A stretch of DNA of 29,707 nt from contig DLPY01000035.1 in the NCBI GenBank assembly GCA_002478685.1, positions 1 to 29,707 of the forward strand, read 5' to 3'. This DNA comes from Flavobacteriaceae bacterium UBA7446 (lineage in GTDB: Bacteria > Bacteroidota > Bacteroidia > Flavobacteriales > Flavobacteriaceae). This document shows, piece by piece, positions 24,441-29,707 of the stretch; within the stretch, counting starts at the first letter, position 1; each line of letters starts with the position of its first letter. The notes below the pieces were generated by a model that searched no databases, had not been told where the DNA came from, and worked only from the letters and a program-made list of their open reading frames with translations. The position numbers and the translations under genes are program-made.

Positions 24441-24779
24441 ATGAACCATTACGAAACTGTTTTCATATTGAATCCCGTTTTATCTGAAGATCAGGTAAAG
24501 GAAGCAGTAGAAAAGTATGAGGCGTTTATAACGTCTCGCGGAGGCGAGATTGTCGCCAAAGAGGATTGGGGCTTGAAAAAGTTTGCCTATCCCATTCAGA
24601 ACAAAAAAAGTGGCTTTTATCACTTGCTTGATTTCAAACTTGATGGCGAAGCCATTGAGCTTTTTGAAGTAGAGTTCCGCCGCGATGAGCGTATCATGCG
24701 CTACCTTACGGTAAAATTAGATAAGCACGCAGAGGCTTGGGCTGTTAAGAGAAGAGAACGTTTAACTGAAAAAACATAA
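24441..24779 (+). CDS. rpsF: Small-subunit ribosomal protein bS6
   Basis: The 112-residue protein MNHYETVFILNPVLSEDQV has the ferredoxin-like bS6 fold with GGEIVAKEDWGLKKFAYPI at 34-52 and the FRRDERIMRYLTVK strand near 79-92. bS6 pairs with bS18 on 16S rRNA, and the rpsR gene follows after four bases. In many bacteria a bS6:bS18-binding leader regulates this operon; with only about 20 nt of leader here, no such structure is visible. Confidence 0.97.
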   Translation: MNHYETVFILNPVLSEDQVKEAVEKYEAFITSRGGEIVAKEDWGLKKFAYPIQNKKSGFYHLLDFKLDGEAIELFEVEFRRDERIMRYLTVKLDKHAEAWAVKRRERLTEKT

Positions 24780-24783
24780 GACT

Positions 24784-25077
24784 ATGTCAATTGAACAAGA
24801 AAGCAAAGGGGGAAAGCAGGGGGAAATTCGGTATTTGACCCCATTAGATATTGAAACATCAGTAGCTAAAAAATACTGTCGATTCAAAAAGGCTGGTATC
24901 AAGTATATCGACTATAAAGACGCAGATTATTTGTTGAAATTTGTTAATGAACAAGGTAAAATTTTACCACGCCGTTTAACAGGAACATCACTTAAATATC
25001 AACGTAAATTATCGGTTTCAATCAAGCGTGCGCGCCACTTGGCGCTAATGCCATATGTTGCCGATATGCTAAAATAA
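24784..25077 (+). CDS. rpsR: Small-subunit ribosomal protein bS18
   Basis: The 97-residue protein carries the bS18 core CRFKKAGIKYIDYKDADYL (36-54) and ILPRRLTGTSLKYQRKLSVSI, and ends in AIKRARHLALMP-like sequence. A 25-residue polar extension precedes the core, which is common in Bacteroidota. It contains one cysteine at the position typical for zinc-independent forms. It sits between rpsF and rplI, each gap being under six bases. Confidence 0.97.
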   Translation: MSIEQESKGGKQGEIRYLTPLDIETSVAKKYCRFKKAGIKYIDYKDADYLLKFVNEQGKILPRRLTGTSLKYQRKLSVSIKRARHLALMPYVADMLK

Positions 25078-25082
25078 TTGCC

Positions 25083-25541
25083 ATGGAACTTATTTTAAAA
25101 CAAGACGTTGAGAACCTAGGGTTTAAAGACGACATCGTAACTGTTAAAAACGGCTACGGGCGTAATTTTTTGATTCCGCAAGGCTTGGCTATTTTGGCTA
25201 CTTCCTCTGCCAAAAAAGTATTGGAAGAAAACCTAAAGCAACGCGCCTTCAAAGAGCAAAAGCTTATTGAAGATGCGCAAAAGCAAGCCAAAGACTTAGC
25301 CAAACTAGAGCTAAAAATTGAAGCAAAGGCAGGTATTGGAAATAAATTATTTGGTTCTGTGGGCACCATAGATTTGGAAGCCGCACTTTCAAAAGCAGGG
25401 CAATCTGTTGAGCGTAAATGCATTAAACTTCCAGGTGGTTCTGTTAAAACATTAGGAAAGCACATCGCTTCTGTACGTTTGCATCGTGAGGTTTTTGCTG
25501 ACCTAGCATTTGAAGTTACTAAACCTATTGAAAAGGAATAA
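25083..25541 (+). CDS. rplI: Large-subunit ribosomal protein bL9
   Basis: The 152-residue protein has the N-terminal RNA-binding domain (MELILKQDVENLGFKDDIV, then VKNGYGRNFLIPQGLA), the long connecting helix at about 41-75, and the C-terminal domain (KLFGSVGTIDLEAAL near 89-103, ending FEVTKPIEKE). It is the last gene of the operon and is followed after 21 nt by a strong terminator. Confidence 0.97.
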   Translation: MELILKQDVENLGFKDDIVTVKNGYGRNFLIPQGLAILATSSAKKVLEENLKQRAFKEQKLIEDAQKQAKDLAKLELKIEAKAGIGNKLFGSVGTIDLEAALSKAGQSVERKCIKLPGGSVKTLGKHIASVRLHREVFADLAFEVTKPIEKE

Positions 25542-25562
25542 AATTCCCTTTTTTAAAAACAT

Positions 25563-25587
25563 AAAGCCGCTTTTAGCGGCTTTTTTT
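25563..25587 (+). terminator. Rho-independent terminator after rplI
   Basis: AAAGCCGC (25563-25570) pairs with GCGGCTTT (25576-25583) around a five-base loop, followed by a T tract to 25587. Confidence 0.93.
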
Positions 25588-25620
25588 CGTTAAAAGCAGA
25601 TATTTGTATAAATTATTACC

Positions 25621-26991
25621 ATGTTACAAAAACCTAGTATTCCAAAAGGCACCCGCGATTTTTTGCCAGCCGATGTTGCTCGTCGCTCGTATGTGATTGA
25701 TATTATTAAAACTCAATTTGAGCGATTTGGCTTTTTACCCATTGAAACGCCCGCTATGGAAAAGTCAACTACTTTGCAAGGTAAATATGGTGAAGAAGGA
25801 GATCGGTTGATGTTTAATATTTTAAACTCTGGTGAAAAAGTAAAAAAAGCTGACGTTGATGCGTTGACAAAAAATAATCTTGGGCTTTTTACGAAGTCTA
25901 TTTCCGAAAAGGCGTTACGCTACGATTTGACTGTTCCTTTTGCCCGGTTTGTAGTGCAACATCAAAACGAGTTGATGTTTCCGTTTAAACGTTATCAGGT
26001 GCAATCGGTTTGGCGAGCAGACAGACCACAACGTGGTCGTTTTCAAGAATTCACGCAATGCGACGCCGATGTTGTGGGTGCCGTAAGTCCTGTTTTAGAG
26101 GCAGAATGTATACAATTGTTTGATGCTGTTTTCAGCGAACTCCATTTAAAAGATGCTACGATTCGTATCAATCATCGTGGTATTTTATCGGGTATTACAA
26201 CTTACTTGGGTGCGCCGAAACGCATTGTTGATTTTACAGTTACCCTAGACAAAATTGATAAAATTGGTGCATCTGGTGTGTTTGATGAATTGCGTAAAAA
26301 GGGATTTGGTGATGATTCACTTTCAAAACTTTACCCTTTATTAGAACTTTCAGGTGCAATCGACGTACAACTAGATACACTTGAATCCATACTTACTGAC
26401 CAGCCTGTTGCACTTGAGGGCATTGCACATTTAAGAGATGTATTACGTTTTCTTTCACCTTTACATGTTAGTAAATTGGCTTTTGATTTGACTTTGGCCC
26501 GTGGATTAAATTATTATACTGGAATTATTTTTGAGATTGTACCTCCTAAAGATGTTGCTATGGGTTCTATTGGTGCGGGCGGTCGCTACGACGATTTGAC
26601 AGCTCTTTTTGGTCTTAAAGACATGCATGGACTTGGTATATCGTTTGGTTTGGATCGCTTATGCATGGTCCTCGAAGAATTAGACTTATTCCCTAAAACG
26701 GTACAGCAATCAGTTAATATTGTCGTATTGCATTTTGGCGACACCTTCCTACAAGACTTAGTTCCACATATTGCTAAATGGCGTAAAGCTGGACTTCGAG
26801 TATTGACATACCCCACCAGTCATAAGCTAAAAAAGCAAATGCAATTTGCAAATCAATCCGGTGCGCCATGGGCGTTATTTTACGGTGAGCAGGAAAAAAA
26901 AGAAGGCTTTTTAGCGATTAAGAATATGGCAAATGGTACAACAGAAAAAATTAAAATTGATGCCTTTGCTGCATCTAAATTTATAAGCTAA
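25621..26991 (+). CDS. hisS: Histidyl-tRNA synthetase
   Basis: HisRS charges tRNA-His. The 456-residue class II enzyme starts IPKGTRDFLP, and has motif 2 as VWRADRPQRGRFQEFTQCDAD near 130-150, the histidine-specific LARGLNYYTG near 293-302, and motif 3 as GLGISFGLDRL near 338-348. The C-terminal anticodon-binding domain (NIVVLHFGDTF ...) completes it. It is some 25-30 residues longer than the E. coli enzyme, usual for this phylum. A GATATTTG at 25599-25606 may be the -7 element. Its end overlaps the convergent regulator gene by 11 nt. Confidence 0.97.
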   Translation: MLQKPSIPKGTRDFLPADVARRSYVIDIIKTQFERFGFLPIETPAMEKSTTLQGKYGEEGDRLMFNILNSGEKVKKADVDALTKNNLGLFTKSISEKALRYDLTVPFARFVVQHQNELMFPFKRYQVQSVWRADRPQRGRFQEFTQCDADVVGAVSPVLEAECIQLFDAVFSELHLKDATIRINHRGILSGITTYLGAPKRIVDFTVTLDKIDKIGASGVFDELRKKGFGDDSLSKLYPLLELSGAIDVQLDTLESILTDQPVALEGIAHLRDVLRFLSPLHVSKLAFDLTLARGLNYYTGIIFEIVPPKDVAMGSIGAGGRYDDLTALFGLKDMHGLGISFGLDRLCMVLEELDLFPKTVQQSVNIVVLHFGDTFLQDLVPHIAKWRKAGLRVLTYPTSHKLKKQMQFANQSGAPWALFYGEQEKKEGFLAIKNMANGTTEKIKIDAFAASKFIS

Positions 26992-27262
26992 TCTTATTAA
27001 TTTCTTTTTCTAATTCATGGATTTGAAATTTTATTCGATTAATAACATCTTTGTTGCCCGACTCTTTACCAGTAAGGAGCCAATCTAAACTGTATTCCGG
27101 AAAATTTTTAGCAATGCCTATAAGCACTTCGTGTCCTATGCTTGATTGACGTCTAAGGCAAGTAGAAACAGAATTTTGACCTGCTCCAATAATGCGTTCA
27201 AATTTAGAAATCGAAATATTTTTATCAGAAATAATTTGCCGTAACCTATCATGAATTACCAT
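26981..27262 (-). CDS. Small XRE-type helix-turn-helix regulator (phage CI-like)
   Basis: The 93-residue protein has a helix-turn-helix over about residues 14-45 (NISISKFERIIGAGQNSVST), followed by IGIAKNFPEYSLDWLLTGKE, the ending typical of CI-repressor-like N-terminal domains. A helical tail (INRIKFQIHELEKEINKIS) could dimerise. There is no peptidase domain for LexA-like cleavage, and no phage or toxin gene nearby. It overlaps the hisS end by 11 nt in the convergent direction. Its TACCTTTG box is four bases before the ATG. A housekeeping regulator of a distant target is the likeliest reading. Confidence 0.8.
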   Translation of the reverse strand: MVIHDRLRQIISDKNISISKFERIIGAGQNSVSTCLRRQSSIGHEVLIGIAKNFPEYSLDWLLTGKESGNKDVINRIKFQIHELEKEINKISL

Positions 27263-27266
27263 ACGT

Positions 27267-27274
27267 CAAAGGTA
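27267..27274 (-). promoter_or_regulatory. -7 box of the XRE regulator, predicting a leaderless message
   Basis: TACCTTTG on the minus strand, an exact consensus match, separated by four bases from the ATG at 27260-27262. Confidence 0.55.
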
Positions 27275-27426
27275 TTGGGGATTTTGCTAATAATTGCTTA
27301 AAAAAAAATATTTAATAATTCTTTACACAAACATTTTTTTATTGTTAGCAATTTGTTAAGTGTGTTGAGGATGAATTTGCGTTTCATTTTAACATGGATT
27401 TATAATATGCAATTCAAATAAAAGTG

Positions 27427-27434
27427 TATTTTTG
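27427..27434 (+). promoter_or_regulatory. -7 box for the small membrane protein upstream of sulP
   Basis: TATTTTTG is an exact TAnnTTTG match. It lies 27 nt before the GTG start chosen for the next gene, and a GAAAGGA ribosome binding site lies between them (27446-27452). Confidence 0.45.
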
Positions 27435-27461
27435 GTTTTGCTAAAGAAAGGACATAACTAC

Positions 27462-27815
27462 GTGATACAGCAGCAAACTTTTTTGTTTTTTTCACAAGCA
27501 ATAATAAAGTTTTTGTTGTTTGTGATGTTTTTATCACAAGTTGTAACCATTGCCATTTCTGCGTTTGACTTCTCACCTCACAATTCATATTTGTTATCCC
27601 AAGAAAGTGAAGAACAAAAGCCTAAGGAAAGTAAAAATGCATTTGATTACTTAGAAGAAAGCAAGTTTTTAATAACTGACTTTCCCATAGTTGCTTTTTT
27701 TTCTTATGTAATTTTGAACACCTTTCACAAAGCGGTTGTGTTTTTTGAGGTAACAAATACGTTGGATTCTCCACCTCCTGAAATAGCTAAAGTACTTTCG
27801 AAACCTCAATTATAA
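27462..27815 (+). CDS. Small hypothetical membrane-anchored protein
   Basis: I choose the GTG at 27462 as start, giving 117 residues, because a GAAAGGA site lies 9 nt upstream; an in-frame TTG at 27432 coincides with the -7 box. The protein has one strong hydrophobic helix near residues 6-34 (FLFFSQAIIKFLLFVMFLSQ), a polar segment rich in Glu, Lys and Ser at about 46-65, a second moderately hydrophobic stretch (DFPIVAFFSYVILNTF) near 72-90 and a proline-rich end (DSPPPEIAKVL). I do not recognise the family. It precedes the SulP gene by 26 nt in the same direction and may be co-transcribed with it. Confidence 0.55.
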   Translation: MIQQQTFLFFSQAIIKFLLFVMFLSQVVTIAISAFDFSPHNSYLLSQESEEQKPKESKNAFDYLEESKFLITDFPIVAFFSYVILNTFHKAVVFFEVTNTLDSPPPEIAKVLSKPQL

Positions 27816-27841
27816 ATTTCACATTTACATAAATAAATAAA

Positions 27842-29689
27842 ATGAAAAAAGCATTCGTTCACATAAAGGGGGATATCTTTGGCGGACTAACCGCAGGTAT
27901 CGTAGCGCTTCCTTTAGCCTTAGCATTTGGTGTTTCATCTGGGTTAGGACCCACCGCAGGTTTATACGGCGCTATATTTTTAAGTTTTTTTGCCGCACTT
28001 TTGGGAGGTACCAATACCCAGATTTCTGGACCAACGGCTCCTATGACGGCGGTGAGTATGGTAATCATCAGTACGCTTATTGCTGCTAACGACGGCAGTG
28101 TTGAAAAGGCCTTGCCTATTATTCTGGCGGTCTTTATGCTTTCTGGTTTAATGCAAGTTGGACTTGGATTTCTTAAACTCGGAAAATACATTCGCTATAT
28201 TCCTTATCCTGTAGTTTCTGGATTTATGACCGCAATAGGCCTTATTATTTTGATAACCCAAATTCTTCCTGTGTTGGGCTATTATGCCAAAGAAGATTCT
28301 GCCTATGTGGAAACTTTCAAGCCACAAGCCGAAGCCATTATTTTAGCTAATATTTTGGATGAGGAAGCAGGTGAGGAGTTACTTGCTTTGGAAGATTTTT
28401 CTGAAACGATTTCAAGAGGAGAAGACATTACAGAATCACAAATTTTAGATGAATCGCAAACTCTAGCAGCAAAATCAGCTTCGGGAGTTTTAGGGGCACT
28501 GCGCGTTATGCCAAGCGCACTAAAAAACATCAGTTGGATAGAGTTTATTCTCGCGTTAGGAACTATTTTTATCATATATGGTTTTAAGCGCATCACAACG
28601 GCTGTTCCAAGTACATTGGTAGCTTTATTGGTTATGACCGGAGTTGCTATTCTTTTTGTACCAAGCTATCGCCCTATTACGGCCATTCCGCAAGGATTTC
28701 CGATACCTAAATGGGAAATCTTCACGGAGTTGAGTCTTGGACAGATTCTTCCATATGTATTTACGGCGCTTACGTTATCACTTTTGGGTGCAATTGACTC
28801 ATTGCTAACAAGTGTAGTTGCAGACAACATGACCAAAACCCGCCACAAACCCAATAAAGAACTTATAGGGCAAGGAATTGGAAACAGTATATCTGCCATG
28901 TTTGGCGGTATTCCTGGTGCAGGAGCTACTATTCGAACGGTGGTAAATATTAACTCGGGAGGTAAAACACGTATTTCGGGTATGTTTGCAGGAATAGTCT
29001 TATTACTGATTTTGTTGTTGTTTAGCTCTGCTGCCTCAACCATTCCAGCTGCTGTACTTGCTGGTATTTTGGTGACGGTTGGTATTGGTGTTATGGACTA
29101 CAAGGGGCTACGCGCTATACCATCATTGCCTAGAGATCTTAAAATAAGTAAGCTGGGTATTAGTTCAGAAGTGGTCGTGATGCTTGTTGTTATGCTGCTT
29201 TCTACTTTTTGGAATTTAGTTTATGCCGTTGGAATAGGTCTTGTTATGGCATCGTTGATGTTCATGAAGAAGATAGGCGACCTCACTGAAAGTCAGTCTA
29301 AGGTATCTACTGGAAGTAAAGAAAAACTTTGGGATGACGAAGTGGCCTATGCTGAGCTTAAAAGCGATAAAATTGCGATTAAACACATCAATGGGCCATT
29401 ATTTTTTGGTTCTACAGACGGGTTTAGTAGGCTAGCAAAGGAAATCCCGAAAATAGCAGACACAGTACTATTTCGTTTTGATCGTATGGAGTATATTGAT
29501 CAATCTGGATTGTATGCGCTTGAAGATTTGTTGGTAGATTTGGCTAAAGAAAATAAGAAAGTATTTTTTATTCATTTAACTAAGCAACCACACTATATGA
29601 TGCAGCGTATTGGTATCATTCCAAAATTGGTTTCAGAGCAAAATGTATTTGATGAATTAACAGATTTTTTAAACGCAATTAATAATTAA
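27842..29689 (+). CDS. SulP family inorganic anion transporter with STAS domain
   Basis: The 615-residue protein has the SulP start FGGLTAGIVALPLALAFG (13-30), the GGTNTQISGPTAPMTAV motif at 55-71 that forms the anion site, about twelve to fourteen membrane helices to residue 480, and a C-terminal STAS domain at about 510-610 (FRFDRMEYIDQSGLYALEDL). A hydrophilic, acidic segment of roughly 65 residues at 149-215 interrupts the membrane part, beyond the usual loop length. Bacterial members carry sulfate, bicarbonate or other anions, often with sodium; the substrate cannot be told from sequence. The gene is complete and 18 bases remain after its stop. Confidence 0.93.
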   Translation: MKKAFVHIKGDIFGGLTAGIVALPLALAFGVSSGLGPTAGLYGAIFLSFFAALLGGTNTQISGPTAPMTAVSMVIISTLIAANDGSVEKALPIILAVFMLSGLMQVGLGFLKLGKYIRYIPYPVVSGFMTAIGLIILITQILPVLGYYAKEDSAYVETFKPQAEAIILANILDEEAGEELLALEDFSETISRGEDITESQILDESQTLAAKSASGVLGALRVMPSALKNISWIEFILALGTIFIIYGFKRITTAVPSTLVALLVMTGVAILFVPSYRPITAIPQGFPIPKWEIFTELSLGQILPYVFTALTLSLLGAIDSLLTSVVADNMTKTRHKPNKELIGQGIGNSISAMFGGIPGAGATIRTVVNINSGGKTRISGMFAGIVLLLILLLFSSAASTIPAAVLAGILVTVGIGVMDYKGLRAIPSLPRDLKISKLGISSEVVVMLVVMLLSTFWNLVYAVGIGLVMASLMFMKKIGDLTESQSKVSTGSKEKLWDDEVAYAELKSDKIAIKHINGPLFFGSTDGFSRLAKEIPKIADTVLFRFDRMEYIDQSGLYALEDLLVDLAKENKKVFFIHLTKQPHYMMQRIGIIPKLVSEQNVFDELTDFLNAINN

Positions 29690-29707
29690 AAACAAAAACA
29701 GATGATT

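Noticed and set aside
24184..24444. Plus-strand frame of 86 codons across the end of priA and the rpsF promoter
   Set aside because: It overlaps the conserved PriA end in another frame and runs through the promoter of the ribosomal operon.
26981..27262. XRE regulator as antitoxin or prophage remnant
   Set aside because: No toxin-like gene, integrase or phage structural gene lies within the window near it; both neighbours are housekeeping or transport genes.

Overview
The window looks like chromosomal DNA of a member of the Bacteroidota, most probably a marine or freshwater Flavobacteriaceae. The reasons are the promoter style (repeated TAnnTTTG -7 boxes, often with a TTG about 19-23 bp upstream), the family content (DUF4199, DUF4252 pairs, the two-domain alternative GlmU, carboxypeptidase-regulatory-like surface proteins, a TonB-dependent receptor behind a cobalamin riboswitch), a CarB that stops near 950 residues, a cysteine-free type B L31 and A-rich, weak ribosome binding sites. 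No species can be named from sequence alone.

Left part (1-7250): a phosphosugar mutase cut by the window edge, a two-gene DUF4199 / membrane glycosyltransferase unit, type B bL31 with a clean terminator, a GlmU-like bifunctional enzyme, the tRNA methylthiotransferase MtaB, a YjdJ-type acetyltransferase, a small alpha/beta hydrolase, a TPR membrane protein and rpmH. Middle (7289-12200): carB, then a short non-coding mosaic and a 400-residue coiled-coil protein with an RmuC/PD-(D/E)XK-like core. That protein is the only clearly accessory-looking gene here. It is followed by a DUF6580 membrane protein. Cobalamin region (12225-14287): a complete cobalamin riboswitch and a BtuB-like receptor, divergent from the DUF6580 gene.

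Right-middle (14284-21010): an S41 protease lipoprotein faces away from an ECF sigma factor operon (sigma factor, single-pass putative anti-sigma, two DUF4252 exported proteins, one a lipoprotein). Next come purB, a CarboxypepD_reg-like protein, and rdgB-rlmH. Right part (21067-29689): yihY-priA, the ribosomal operon rpsF-rpsR-rplI with a strong terminator, hisS, a small XRE-type regulator, a small membrane protein and a SulP anion transporter with a STAS domain.

Most of the window is ordinary housekeeping DNA. The features that deserve a second look are the RmuC-like coiled-coil gene with its unusual flank, the DUF6580/B12 pairing, a recurrent promoter-to-start spacing that predicts leaderless messages, four convergent gene pairs that each overlap by exactly one TTAR tetranucleotide, and the in-frame TAA-TTG junction between DUF4199 and the glycosyltransferase. 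I found no CRISPR array, tRNA, rRNA or insertion sequence.
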